From Solibacillus sp. FSL H8-0523 (GTDB lineage Bacteria; Bacillota; Bacilli; Bacillales_A; Planococcaceae), in assembly GCF_038051985.1 (NCBI RefSeq), contig NZ_CP150291.1, positions 3,534,001-3,598,000 of the forward strand: a stretch of DNA of 64,000 nt, read 5' to 3'. Numbering within the stretch: the first letter of the stretch is position 1; each line of letters starts with the position of its first letter. Under the pieces are notes generated by a model. That model searched no databases and had not been told where the DNA came from. It saw nothing but the letters and a program-made list of their open reading frames with translations. This document shows positions 24,254 to 37,256 of this stretch, one piece after another. Position numbers and translations under genes: made by a program.

Positions 24254-24985
24254 TTATTTTACACCTGTATAAATCACTGTTACATCTTTGTGATTGTGCA
24301 GGGCACTTGCTGGGAAGTCCTCTGTCACTTCACCGCTACGCAGACGATCCATGGCTTCCTGCTTTGATGCACCTGAAATTAATAAAACGACTTTCTTCGC
24401 ATTCATGATTGTTTGAATACCCATTGTAATGGCATATGTTGGCACTTCATCGATTGAATTGAAATAAATTTTATTCGCATCACGTGTCGACTCTGTCAGT
24501 TCTACAACATTTGTCCCTAATGTAAATGGTGTACCTGGCTCATTAAAACCAATATGTCCGTTTATGCCAATACCTAATAGCTGAATATCAACACCACCAG
24601 CTGCCTCAATCATCTCATCATAGTGCGCGGCAGCCGCTTGTAAGTCCGCTGTATCCCCTTTTGGCACATGGATATTCTCACGCTTCATATCAACGTGATT
24701 AAATAGATTTTGATCCATATAGTAATGGTAGCTCGCTTCATTTGTAGGATTAATCCCAACGTATTCATCTAAGTTGTAAGACTGTGCCTGTTCAAATGAA
24801 ATTTCTCCAGCTTGATACGCCTCAACTAGTTCTTTATAAAAGCCTTCTGGTGTCCCACCTGTTGCTAAACCTAATACCATTTTTGGATTGTGCTTTAATT
24901 CCGCTTTAAACATATCCGCCGCAAGCTTGCTCATTTCCTCGTAATTTGCTGCTTCAATCCATTTTAAATTTACTACTGCATTCAT
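24254..24985 (-). CDS. nagB: Glucosamine-6-phosphate deaminase NagB
   Basis: A 243-residue isomerase/deaminase that turns glucosamine-6-phosphate into fructose-6-phosphate and ammonia. The phosphate loop is LATGGTPEG (40-48), the catalytic aspartate D73 (NLDEYVG) and the histidine H144 in GINGHIGFNEPG. ATG 24985 follows GAAGG with a 7-nt spacer; the ATG six codons earlier overlaps that site. nagA and a GntR regulator are not adjacent. No NagR operator could be pointed out. Confidence 0.93.
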   Translation of the reverse strand: MNAVVNLKWIEAANYEEMSKLAADMFKAELKHNPKMVLGLATGGTPEGFYKELVEAYQAGEISFEQAQSYNLDEYVGINPTNEASYHYYMDQNLFNHVDMKRENIHVPKGDTADLQAAAAHYDEMIEAAGGVDIQLLGIGINGHIGFNEPGTPFTLGTNVVELTESTRDANKIYFNSIDEVPTYAITMGIQTIMNAKKVVLLISGASKQEAMDRLRSGEVTEDFPASALHNHKDVTVIYTGVK

Positions 24986-25186
24986 TCCATTACCTTCTTT
25001 CATCTATTCATAATTTCAGTTATTTAAATTAAATTCGTTAAATCCATTTCTCACATCATCATGTCAATTCTAAAGTAATTCTTTCTAACATGCTATAAAA
25101 AAACACGTAGTATTTCAGTTAAAAACACAATTATTCTGTTTGTAAAGGAGATTTTCTGTTTCAATCTCTATTTGAAGGAAACTCCA

Positions 25187-25223
25187 ATAAAAAAAGACCC
25201 CTAGTATAAATACTAGAAGTCTT
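25187..25223 (-). terminator. Terminator of the rrn-tRNA operon
   Basis: On the minus strand AAGACTTCTAGTAT, a short loop and ATACTAGGGGTCTT (one AA/CC internal mismatch) are followed by TTTTTTTATT. It lies 41 bases after the last tRNA. Confidence 0.88.
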
Positions 25224-25263
25224 CATTTGATAAGGTTTTTGGCAATTCACCTTATCGATCTGA

Positions 25264-25345
25264 TACCGATAGTCGGGGTCGAACCGACACTCCCGAAGGA
25301 ACCGGATTTTGAGTCCGGCGCGTCTGCCAATTCCGCCATATCGGC
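25264..25345 (-). tRNA. tRNA-Leu (CAA)
   Basis: Anticodon loop CTCAAAA, 7-bp acceptor stem GCCGATA/TATCGGT, variable arm of class II, discriminator A. CCA is not encoded. Last tRNA of the operon. Confidence 0.92.
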
Positions 25346-25396
25346 AAGAAAATGGGTATAAAAAAAATCGGCTTAACCGATTTGATCTAAAAAATA

Positions 25397-25470
25397 TGGA
25401 GGCGGCAACCGGATTTGAACCGGTGGTAGAGGTGTTGCAGACCTGTGCCTTACCACTTGGCTATGCCGCC
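25397..25470 (-). tRNA. tRNA-Cys (GCA)
   Basis: Anticodon loop CTGCAAC, acceptor stem GGCGGCA/TGCCGCC, encoded CCA. Confidence 0.95.
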
Positions 25471-25475
25471 ATATT

Positions 25476-25550
25476 TGGAGCGGAAGACGAGGTTCGAACT
25501 CGCGACCCCCACCTTGGCAAGGTGGTGTTCTACCACTGAACTACTTCCGC
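25476..25550 (-). tRNA. tRNA-Gly (GCC)
   Basis: Anticodon loop TTGCCAA, acceptor stem GCGGAAG with complement, encoded CCA. Five bases upstream of the Cys tRNA. Confidence 0.95.
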
Positions 25551-25555
25551 AAAAA

Positions 25556-25630
25556 TGGCTGGGGAACCTGGATTCGAACCAGGGCATGACGGAATCAAAA
25601 TCCGTTGCCTTACCGCTTGGCTATACCCCA
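25556..25630 (-). tRNA. tRNA-Gln (TTG)
   Basis: Anticodon loop TTTTGAT, acceptor stem TGGGGTA/TTCCCCA with a G-T pair, encoded CCA. Confidence 0.95.
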
Positions 25631-25657
25631 AAAATTTCATATTTATTATATTAAGAA

Positions 25658-25734
25658 TGGGGCGACTGATGGGAATTGAACCCACGAATGCCGGAATCAC
25701 AATCCGGTGCGTTAACCACTTCGCCACAACCGCC
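25658..25734 (-). tRNA. tRNA-His (GTG), copy 2
   Basis: Anticodon loop TTGTGAT. The extra G(-1) pairs with C73; CCA is encoded. Identical to the copy at 25774-25850. Confidence 0.95.
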
Positions 25735-25773
25735 ACTATCATATAATTTTACTTCTTAAACCTAAATAAAGAA

Positions 25774-25850
25774 TGGGGCGACTGATGGGAATTGAACCCA
25801 CGAATGCCGGAATCACAATCCGGTGCGTTAACCACTTCGCCACAACCGCC
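25774..25850 (-). tRNA. tRNA-His (GTG), copy 1
   Basis: Identical in all 77 positions to the next His gene, with a few identical flanking bases, so a recent tandem duplication. G(-1) is present. Confidence 0.95.
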
Positions 25851-25874
25851 ATTATACTTATTTGAATCTTAAAA

Positions 25875-25948
25875 TGGCAGGGGCAGTAGGAATCGAACCC
25901 ACACTGACGGTTTTGGAGACCGTAGTTCTACCTTTAAACTATGCCCCT
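25875..25948 (-). tRNA. tRNA-Trp (CCA)
   Basis: Anticodon loop CTCCAAA, acceptor stem AGGGGCA/TGCCCCT, encoded CCA. Confidence 0.95.
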
Positions 25949-25957
25949 GTAAAGATA

Positions 25958-26041
25958 TGGTGGAGGGGGACGGATTCGAACCGCCGAACCCTAAGGAGCG
26001 GATTTACAGTCCGCCGCGTTTAGCCACTTCGCTACCCCTCC
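25958..26041 (-). tRNA. tRNA-Tyr (GTA)
   Basis: Anticodon loop CTGTAAA, class II variable arm, acceptor stem GGAGGGG with complement, encoded CCA. Confidence 0.95.
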
Positions 26042-26048
26042 AGGGTAA

Positions 26049-26124
<76 letters not shown>

Positions 26125-26132
26125 AACATATA

Positions 26133-26208
26133 TGGTGGGTTTGGACGGAATCGAACCGCCGACACTTAGAGCTTCAATCTAATGCTCTACCAACTGAGCT
26201 ACAAACCC
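26133..26208 (-). tRNA. tRNA-Phe (GAA)
   Basis: Anticodon loop TTGAAGC, acceptor stem GGGTTTG/CAAACCC, encoded CCA. Confidence 0.95.
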
Positions 26209-26230
26209 ACGTATGTAATAATTAAAAAAA

Positions 26231-26306
26231 TGGCGGTCCCGACCGGGATCGAACCGGCGATCTCCTGCGTGACAGGCAGGCATGTTAACCGCTACACCAC
26301 GGGACC
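26231..26306 (-). tRNA. tRNA-Asp (GTC)
   Basis: Anticodon loop CTGTCAC, acceptor stem GGTCCCG/CGGGACC, encoded CCA. Confidence 0.95.
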
Positions 26307-26309
26307 ATT

Positions 26310-26384
<75 letters not shown>

Positions 26385-26403
26385 ACAATACTATTTAATT
26401 AAA

Positions 26404-26479
26404 TGGTGGAGGATGACGGGCTCGAACCGCCGACCCCCTGCTTGTAAGGCAGGTGCTCTCCCAGCTGAGCTAATCCTCC
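26404..26479 (-). tRNA. tRNA-Val (TAC)
   Basis: Anticodon loop CTTACAA, acceptor stem GGAGGAT/ATCCTCC, encoded CCA. Confidence 0.95.
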
Positions 26480-26502
26480 ATGCTGGATATAAAAAATATA
26501 AA

Positions 26503-26577
26503 TGGTGACCCGTACGGGATTCGAACCCGTGTTACCGCCGTGAAAGGGCGGTGTCTTAACCACTTGACCAACGGGCC
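26503..26577 (-). tRNA. tRNA-Glu (TTC)
   Basis: Anticodon loop CTTTCAC, acceptor stem GGCCCGT with complement containing a wobble pair, encoded CCA. Confidence 0.95.
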
Positions 26578-26590
26578 ATACTAAATTGCC

Positions 26591-26682
26591 TGGCGGAGAG
26601 TAAGGGAGTCGAACCCTTGATACAGTGTTACCCGCATACACGATTTCCAATCGTGCTCCTTCGGCCTCTCGGACAACTCTCC
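26591..26682 (-). tRNA. tRNA-Ser (GGA)
   Basis: Anticodon loop TTGGAAA, long class II variable arm, acceptor stem GGAGAGT/ACTCTCC, encoded CCA. Confidence 0.95.
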
Positions 26683-26692
26683 AAGATTTAGA

Positions 26693-26768
26693 TGGCTCCG
26701 AAGGCAGGACTCGAACCTGCGACCTGCCGGTTAACAGCCGGATGCTCTACCAACTGAGCTACTTCGGA
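26693..26768 (-). tRNA. tRNA-Asn (GTT)
   Basis: Anticodon loop CTGTTAA, acceptor stem TCCGAAG with complement, encoded CCA. First tRNA after the 5S gene. Confidence 0.95.
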
Positions 26769-26782
26769 ATAATTATATACTA

Positions 26783-26898
<116 letters not shown>

Positions 26899-27011
26899 CT
26901 ATTCGAAAGACATTATTTATTATATTATGTATAACTTATTCAGTCAAGCATTTTTTAATATTTTTATTCTTTCAAAACTGGATAAACGGTTCATTGATGT
27001 TCATAAATTGT

Positions 27012-29937
<2,926 letters not shown>

Positions 29938-30150
29938 AAAAGTTAAACTTAAATCAGAAGATTTAAGATTTTAAGGATATTGCACGACCAATTTCTTGAT
30001 CTATTGTTTGTTTATTACTTATCAATGTCGTTTTATCCAGTTTTCAAAGAACAATGTTTTGAAGTATCTCATTCAATTAAGAATGAACCTTCAAAACTGA
30101 ACAGCAAACGTTAATGAGTATCTTCTCCAAGAGAAGATTTCCGAAATAAT

Positions 30151-31711
<1,561 letters not shown>

Positions 31712-31864
31712 AGTTAGTTTGAAAGCTCATTTGCTTTGCTAGCGATCCAACTAATTAAAGTTGAAATCTATTGTTTGTTTCATTTAAGAAACTTGTTTTT
31801 CATTAACGTTGCTTGTTCAGTTTTCAAGGTTCATTTTTTCGTGTGTCGTTTTTGCGACTTCTCT

Positions 31865-31893
31865 AATTTAACATTTTTTCTTTTCATTGTCAA
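31865..31893 (-). promoter_or_regulatory. rrn promoter P2
   Basis: Minus strand TTGACA (31893-31888), 17-nt spacer, TAAATT (31870-31865). About 155 bases before the 16S 5' end, as in Bacillales rrn P2. Confidence 0.85.
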
Positions 31894-31973
31894 CAACTTT
31901 TTCGAAAAAGTTTTTTGAGCAATTCAAGTGATTGTTTATGTTGTTTTACGAAGACGTCTTAGCGACAATTAAT

Positions 31974-32003
31974 ATATTACAATACTTTTTATTAAAACGT
32001 CAA
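31974..32003 (-). promoter_or_regulatory. rrn promoter P1
   Basis: Minus strand TTGACG (32003-31998), 18-nt spacer, TAATAT (31979-31974). It lies 110 bases upstream of P2. With P2 it makes the tandem promoter region that fills the gap between ygxA and the 16S gene. Confidence 0.75.
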
Positions 32004-32026
32004 CTCTTTTTCTAAAAAAAGTTTTT

Positions 32027-32045
32027 AGGGCGTTTAACACGCCCT
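32027..32045 (-). terminator. Hairpin after ygxA
   Basis: AGGGCGT, 5-nt loop, ACGCCCT, followed on the minus strand by AAAAACTTTTTTT. It lies 12 bases past the ygxA stop and before rrn P1. Confidence 0.65.
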
Positions 32046-32056
32046 GAAATACTATA

Positions 32057-32950
32057 CTATAGCCCATATTCACTTTCAATAAATTGTCGGTCTACATAAT
32101 AATTACGGTGGAAGATTGCTTCATTCTTTGCAATGACTTCATCTACTAACACTAGTCCTCGGTCAATTAAATATTCAACAAACACTTCTAAATCCGTAGA
32201 GTAATAACTTAACTCCGCATGATCATGCATTTCTTGAATTGTCCACGATGGTTGCGAAAGCATTGTTTCTAAAAGATGCTGCGCGCCATCATTCGTTCTT
32301 GCATTAATTAAGAACTCACTCGCTAAGAATAAAAGCTCTAAACGCTTTTCTAAACTTTCACTGCTCATGATTAACTCTTCATATAATTTATAGATTGCAG
32401 GGTCATTGCGTTTTACTTGTGCCCATACAGTAACTTCTGGGTAATGTCCGCTATCAATAATTGAAAGACGACCTAAATGATGTAACGAAGCTACAACGTG
32501 ATTATAGGCATCTAAATAATGCTCGTCCTCAAATAACTCTTTTCCCTCTTGATAACGACGAATTAGTTGAGCGAATTGAATACCTGTTTTTAACTTGCGG
32601 CCAAAGAATGGGAATTCTTGCATCTCTGAACGTAACTTAAATAAGAACTCATTACGATCAAACATAATTTTTCCGTGGAATAACCAGTCTACTAGGCGAC
32701 GGTTCGAACCAATGAAGATCCATTTACGTAAACGCTCTTCCGTTACAATATGCATGACCATCTTTGCATCACCATATGTATAATGCTTCGAATACATAGG
32801 CGTGTCACTTTCTTTTACTATAATAAGAAGAACAGCATCAAATGTGTCCGTCATATTTTCCGCGCCCTCACGCTTATTAATCAATATAACACCCAATGTA
32901 TCTGGCTGACTTGCGCGCTCTTGATAAATTGGTCTTAAAATATGTTCCAT
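32057..32950 (-). CDS. ygxA: YgxA nucleotidyltransferase-like protein
   Basis: A 297-residue soluble protein matching YgxA, which lies directly upstream of an rrn operon in B. subtilis as it does here. The N-terminal part (about 1-120) has a minimal-nucleotidyltransferase look; the C-terminal half is helical. The classic nucleotidyltransferase GS-DxD signature is not evident. Function is unknown. A GGAGG site precedes the ATG with a 7-nt spacer. Its transcript would run toward rrn P1 and is stopped by the hairpin at 32027. Confidence 0.85.
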   Translation of the reverse strand: MEHILRPIYQERASQPDTLGVILINKREGAENMTDTFDAVLLIIVKESDTPMYSKHYTYGDAKMVMHIVTEERLRKWIFIGSNRRLVDWLFHGKIMFDRNEFLFKLRSEMQEFPFFGRKLKTGIQFAQLIRRYQEGKELFEDEHYLDAYNHVVASLHHLGRLSIIDSGHYPEVTVWAQVKRNDPAIYKLYEELIMSSESLEKRLELLFLASEFLINARTNDGAQHLLETMLSQPSWTIQEMHDHAELSYYSTDLEVFVEYLIDRGLVLVDEVIAKNEAIFHRNYYVDRQFIESEYGL

Positions 32951-33259
32951 TTCAAATCCTCCTATAAGTTTCGTTACTACTTTATATTTATTTAGTTATT
33001 GTAAATGCTCTAAGACAAATTAACTAGCTAATTCTGACATTAATTTTATCAATTTCATGGATTTCAATACTTATCAAAAATTTCTATTAATTTTCTTACA
33101 GGTCTTTATAGATTTCGACATCAAGAGATTATTTCCTTTCCCTATTGGTTAAATCTCCAGCGAAAACCAAAGTATCAACAAATTATCCAAATTCTTTCAC
33201 ATCTACTAAATTAAATCCAAATTATGTTATAGTATACTTTAGATTAGGAGGCAATTAAA
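32951..33259. other. Intergenic, ygxA / ygzB divergent
   Basis: A 309-bp AT-rich stretch. The only signal of note is an extended -10 element for ygzB, TGTTATAGT at 33225-33233, about 27 bases before its start. No gene is seen. Confidence 0.5.
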
Positions 33260-33601
33260 ATGAAAAAATATAATAGTAAAATAAATAAAATCCGTTCATT
33301 TGCATTATCCCTTATTTTCATTGGCTTCATTATTATGTATGGAGCGATTTTCTTTAAAGACAGCGCAATCTTATCATTAGTATTCATTTCACTTGGGCTT
33401 CTTTGTATTATCGGCAGTACGGCTGTTTATGGTTGGATTGGTTTATTGTCCACGAAGGCTGTGCCCGTAGTATGCCCGGAATGCGGTAAATGGACAAAAG
33501 TTTTAGGCCGTGTCGATATGTGTATGTACTGTAACGAACCACTAACGCTTGACCCTTCACTAGAAGGGAAAGAATTTGATCAAGCGTACAATAAAAAATA
33601 A
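33260..33601 (+). CDS. ygzB: YgzB family membrane zinc-ribbon protein (UPF0295)
   Basis: A 113-residue protein with two membrane helices (about 12-32 and 37-60) and a C-terminal zinc-ribbon formed by C72/C75 (CPEC) and C88/C91 (CMYC). Length and position next to perR and ygxA match B. subtilis YgzB. Function is unknown. TAGGAGG precedes the ATG. Confidence 0.88.
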   Translation: MKKYNSKINKIRSFALSLIFIGFIIMYGAIFFKDSAILSLVFISLGLLCIIGSTAVYGWIGLLSTKAVPVVCPECGKWTKVLGRVDMCMYCNEPLTLDPSLEGKEFDQAYNKK

Positions 33602-33607
33602 TACCTA

Positions 33608-33641
33608 ACGTGCATTCAACTTACATGAATGCACGTATTTT
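33608..33641 (+). terminator. Terminator of ygzB
   Basis: ACGTGCATTCA, 7-nt loop, TGAATGCACGT, followed by ATTTTCTC. Confidence 0.75.
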
Positions 33642-33643
33642 CT

Positions 33644-33681
33644 CAAAAAAATCCCAGCAGCTAATAGAACTGCCAGGATTT
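33644..33681 (-). terminator. Terminator of perR
   Basis: Minus strand AAATCCTGGCAG, 9-nt loop, CTGCTGGGATTT with seven Ts, right after the perR stop. Confidence 0.85.
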
Positions 33682-33686
33682 ATTGA

Positions 33687-34133
33687 TTATTGAACTTTCT
33701 TTGCGCCTGTTGCTACACATTCAGGACATGTGCCGTATACTTCTAAGCGGTGCGAGTTCACTTCAAAGCCTGTTACTTGTGAAGCAAATTGCTCTACTTC
33801 ATTTAAGCCAGGATAGTGGAAGTCGACGATTTTCCCACAGCATTCACAAATCATGTGATAGTGATCACCTGTCACAAAATCAAAACGACTTGCTGAGTCC
33901 CCGTAAGTAAGCTCTTTTACTAAGCCCACTTCACGAAAAACACGTAGATTATTATATACTGTCGCTACACTCATGTTTGGAAACTTATCACATAGCGCTT
34001 TGTAAATATCATCAGCTGTTGGGTGATTCATACATTGAATTAAATATTCTAAAATCGCATGACGCTGAGGAGTAATTCGTACACCGGTAGTCTTTAACGT
34101 GTCTAGCGCATCTTTTAAATGCAATTCAGACAT
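33687..34133 (-). CDS. perR: Peroxide-sensing repressor PerR
   Basis: A 148-residue Fur-family repressor. With the ATG at 34133 the numbering is the same as in B. subtilis PerR: regulatory metal ligands H37, D85, H91, H93 and D104, and structural zinc cysteines C96, C99, C136 and C139. H37 and H91 are the residues oxidised by peroxide in that protein. The DNA-binding helix region includes [20 protein letters not shown] precedes the ATG. A PerR box lies 33 bases upstream, so autorepression is likely. It sits between ygzB and peroxiredoxin/haem genes. Confidence 0.95.
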   Translation of the reverse strand: MSELHLKDALDTLKTTGVRITPQRHAILEYLIQCMNHPTADDIYKALCDKFPNMSVATVYNNLRVFREVGLVKELTYGDSASRFDFVTGDHYHMICECCGKIVDFHYPGLNEVEQFASQVTGFEVNSHRLEVYGTCPECVATGAKKVQ

Positions 34134-34165
34134 CGTCAGCACCTCTCTTCATACATATTATTAAT

Positions 34166-34180
34166 TTATAATTGTTATAA
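34166..34180 (-). promoter_or_regulatory. PerR box
   Basis: TTATAATTGTTATAA differs from the PerR consensus TTATAATNATTATAA at one defined position. It lies upstream of perR. Confidence 0.8.
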
Positions 34181-34309
34181 ATAGTGTAGCGAATATATCC
34201 ACAACTTGTCAACATTTGCTTACCCCAATTGAATTAAAAGTAAATAATTAAAAATGCTAATTGAAAATAGGTTGCCAAAAGCCTTATTTTCCGTAGTCGC
34301 CATTCTCAA

Positions 34310-35257
34310 TTAGTAGCCTCGTAAAATGTCCATTTTATTTTCTAAATCTCGTTCCCCTGCTAACCACTTCTGTAAACTCGGCTTAAAAATGTCTAAACTA
34401 CGTTCGACATAGCGTGAAGAATGGCTTGAAAAGTGTGGGGAAAGCGTTACATTATCTAACTCCCATAGCGGGCTATTCGCTGGTAATGGTTCAATTTCAT
34501 AAACGTCTAATACCGCATGGGCAATCAGTTTATCATTTAATACATTTACTAAAGTTGCTGTTTCTACTAAATCACCGCGCCCGAAATTCATGAATAGCGC
34601 CGTGTCCTTCATTAATTCGAAATGCTCGCGCTGAAGGAAATGCTTCGTTTCCTTCGTAGACGGTAGCATCGAAATGACGATATCTGCTTTTGGTAACTGT
34701 TCCTTCAATACATCTAGTTTATGCGTTTCGTCCATAAATAATGCCTCTTCACCTGAACGGTTGCAGCCGATTGTGTACACATCAAACGCTTGCAAAATAC
34801 GACCAATTTCTGCACCAATTGCACCTGGACCGATAATTAGTGCTGTGCTGCCATTTAACTCAGTTACACGCGCTTTTTTATTCCATTCCTTTTTCTTCTG
34901 TTGCTCATAGATAAATGGCAGTGCACGTTTGTACGCTAAAATGTGCGCTAAAATCGATTCCGTCATTGGCTTTTTATGTATGCCACGTACGTTTGAAACA
35001 AAAATATCACGCGCGGCAATGGCTTCGGCTGGCATTTTTTCGACACCTGCTGATGCAACGAAAATCCATTCCAGTTTTTCAGCATGCTCAAGATGCTCGG
35101 CTTTTAAATCTTCACCGTAAGTAACTAAAATTTCAGCTGCACTTAGCTTTTCTACATCTATTTTTGCATCAAATACAAAATCAACTTGTGGAAATTCCGC
35201 AACAAGTGGCTGCTTTAAATCTTCGCGTGGTTCAAAAGTAAAATAAACGTTTACCAT
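34310..35257 (-). CDS. D-isomer 2-hydroxyacid dehydrogenase family protein
   Basis: A 315-residue NAD-dependent dehydrogenase. The Rossmann motif is GPGAIGAEIG (about 143-152). The catalytic arginine is in NFGRGDLV, the glutamate in YEIEPLP and the histidine in LSPHFSSHSS. The substrate is not predictable; hydroxypyruvate/glyoxylate or keto acids are possible. AAAGGGG precedes the ATG. It lies 22 bases after the peroxiredoxin gene and is likely cotranscribed with it. Confidence 0.87.
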   Translation of the reverse strand: MVNVYFTFEPREDLKQPLVAEFPQVDFVFDAKIDVEKLSAAEILVTYGEDLKAEHLEHAEKLEWIFVASAGVEKMPAEAIAARDIFVSNVRGIHKKPMTESILAHILAYKRALPFIYEQQKKKEWNKKARVTELNGSTALIIGPGAIGAEIGRILQAFDVYTIGCNRSGEEALFMDETHKLDVLKEQLPKADIVISMLPSTKETKHFLQREHFELMKDTALFMNFGRGDLVETATLVNVLNDKLIAHAVLDVYEIEPLPANSPLWELDNVTLSPHFSSHSSRYVERSLDIFKPSLQKWLAGERDLENKMDILRGY

Positions 35258-35279
35258 GAGGATTCCCCTTTGTGCACGA

Positions 35280-35747
35280 TTAATTTGTGCGAGTTTTTAA
35301 ATAGTTTAACACATCTTCAATATGATTTTTGACGCGGACTTTGCGCCACTCCTTCTCTACAATGCCTTGTTCATTAATTAAAAACGTTGTACGCTCAATG
35401 CCCATATATTCCTTGCCAAAATTTTTCTTCAGTGTCCACACACCGTAAGCCTCTGCCACTTTATGTTCTGCATCTACTAGTAATGAAAACGGTAGGCCAT
35501 GCTTTTCAATAAATTTCGTATGCTTCGCCGCATCATCTAAGCTCACCCCTAAAATGACCGCATTTAAATCTGAAAAGTCTTCGTAGCTGTCGCGGAAGTC
35601 ACAGGCCTGTGTTGTACAGCCTGGTGTTAGATCTTTTGGATAAAAATATAAAATCACGTTTTTTCCTTGATAGTCCTGTAAGCTTACCTGTTCCCCATTT
35701 TCATTTTGCAATGTAAAGTTCGGTGCTTGTAAATTTTCTAATGTCAT
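35280..35747 (-). CDS. bcp: Thiol peroxidase Bcp/PrxQ (YgaF)
   Basis: A 155-residue peroxiredoxin of the PrxQ class. It has peroxidatic C44 in TPGCTTQ and the typical PrxQ resolving C49 five residues on. It reduces hydroperoxides with thioredoxin. It occupies the ygaF position next to perR. ATG 35747 has AAGGAG 7 bases before it; the ATG two codons earlier is too close to that site. First gene of the bcp-dehydrogenase pair. No PerR box was seen upstream. Confidence 0.92.
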   Translation of the reverse strand: MTLENLQAPNFTLQNENGEQVSLQDYQGKNVILYFYPKDLTPGCTTQACDFRDSYEDFSDLNAVILGVSLDDAAKHTKFIEKHGLPFSLLVDAEHKVAEAYGVWTLKKNFGKEYMGIERTTFLINEQGIVEKEWRKVRVKNHIEDVLNYLKTRTN

Positions 35748-35879
35748 ATGCATTCTCCTTCAAATTTTCTTCTATCGTACAAAACTATGCCGATTGTTTC
35801 AAATTCTTTGGCGTAGCTCCCCATTACATACTACAATAGAAGAAAATCTTTTAATGTAAGCCTATTTGGAGGAATAATG

Positions 35880-37166
35880 ATGAATCATACAAAGTCTGAG
35901 CAACTTCATGAAGAAGCGCTAAAACATATCGTTGGTGGGGTAAATAGTCCATCACGTTCGTACAAAGCAGTTGGTGGTGGTGCCCCAGTAGTTATGGCGC
36001 GTGGTAAAGGTGCACATTTTTGGGATGTGGACGGCAACCGTTATATTGACTATTTAGCAGCATACGGTCCGATTGTTACGGGTCATGGTCACCCGCACAT
36101 TGCAAAAGCCATCGCACACGCGGCGGAAACAGGTGTATTATTCGGTACACCGACTGAGCACGAAATTACATTTGCTAAAATGTTAAAAGAAGCAATTCCT
36201 ACATTAGATAAAGTTCGTTTTAACAACTCTGGTACAGAAGCGGTCATGACTTGTGTACGTGTTGCGCGCGCATTCACGGGTCGCACAAAAATCATGAAAT
36301 TTGCTGGCTGCTATCATGGACATTTTGACCAAGTATTAGTTGCGGCTGGTTCTGGTCCTGCCACACTCGGCTCACCTGACTCTGCCGGTGTTCCTACGTC
36401 AGTAGCAACTGAAGTAATCACAGTACCCTTCAACAACATCAAAGCATTCGATGAGGCAGTCGCTGTTTGGGGTGACCAACTTGCGGGGATTTTAATCGAG
36501 CCAATCGTTGGGAACTTCGGGATTGTTGAGCCAAAACCTGGTTTCTTAGAGCACGTACATACTGTTGCAAAAGAAACAGGATTCTTAACAATTCACGATG
36601 AAGTCATCACAGCATTCCGCTTCCACTATGGTGCCGCGCATACAATGCTCGGCTTAACACCAGATTTAGTAGCAATGGGGAAAGTTATCGGTGGTGGTTT
36701 ACCCATCGGTGCATACGGTGGTCGTTTAGAAGTGATGAATACAGTCGCACCACTTGGCCCAGCATATCAAGCTGGTACAATGGCGGGCAATCCAGCGAGT
36801 ATGCAAGCGGGTATTGCTTGTCTTGAAGTGTTACAACAACCTGGTATTTACGATGAAATGGATCGTTTAGGTGCATTATTAGAAGAAGGCATTTTAGCTG
36901 CTGCGAAAAGGCACGGTGTAACCATTACTTTAAACCGCTTAAAAGGTGCATTTGCTGTCTACTTCACAGATGAAAAAGTAGAAAATTATTACCAAGCGGA
37001 AAATACAGACGGCGAAAAATTCGGCCGCTTCTTTAAATTAATGCTTTCACAGGGCGTGAACTTAGCCCCTTCAAAATACGAGGCTTGGTTCTTAACTACT
37101 GAGCATACAGATGCTGATGTAGAAGAAACATTAAAGGCGGTTGACTATGCGTTTTCACAACTGTAA
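35880..37166 (+). CDS. hemL: Glutamate-1-semialdehyde 2,1-aminomutase
   Basis: A 428-residue class III PLP enzyme. It makes 5-aminolevulinate from glutamate-1-semialdehyde in haem synthesis. The PLP lysine is in [12 protein letters not shown]; the PLP-binding acid motif is [10 protein letters not shown]; the gating loop includes [13 protein letters not shown]. It is in the position of gsaB, the second aminomutase of B. subtilis, so it may be a GsaB orthologue. Other hem genes are not nearby. Two adjacent ATGs exist; the second (35880) has the better 7-nt spacing from GGAGG. Divergent from bcp. Confidence 0.92.
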   Translation: MNHTKSEQLHEEALKHIVGGVNSPSRSYKAVGGGAPVVMARGKGAHFWDVDGNRYIDYLAAYGPIVTGHGHPHIAKAIAHAAETGVLFGTPTEHEITFAKMLKEAIPTLDKVRFNNSGTEAVMTCVRVARAFTGRTKIMKFAGCYHGHFDQVLVAAGSGPATLGSPDSAGVPTSVATEVITVPFNNIKAFDEAVAVWGDQLAGILIEPIVGNFGIVEPKPGFLEHVHTVAKETGFLTIHDEVITAFRFHYGAAHTMLGLTPDLVAMGKVIGGGLPIGAYGGRLEVMNTVAPLGPAYQAGTMAGNPASMQAGIACLEVLQQPGIYDEMDRLGALLEEGILAAAKRHGVTITLNRLKGAFAVYFTDEKVENYYQAENTDGEKFGRFFKLMLSQGVNLAPSKYEAWFLTTEHTDADVEETLKAVDYAFSQL

Positions 37167-37192
37167 ATTTTAATTGAACAAATACTTAGCAA

Positions 37193-37232
37193 AAGCCGCT
37201 ATAATGGGATTACATTATAGTGGCTTATTTTA
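37193..37232 (+). terminator. Terminator of hemL
   Basis: AAGCCGCTATAAT, 8-nt loop, ATTATAGTGGCTT (one G-U pair) and a T-rich tail. Confidence 0.75.
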
Positions 37233-37256
37233 TACTTGTAGAAAGGAGGACCTCTT

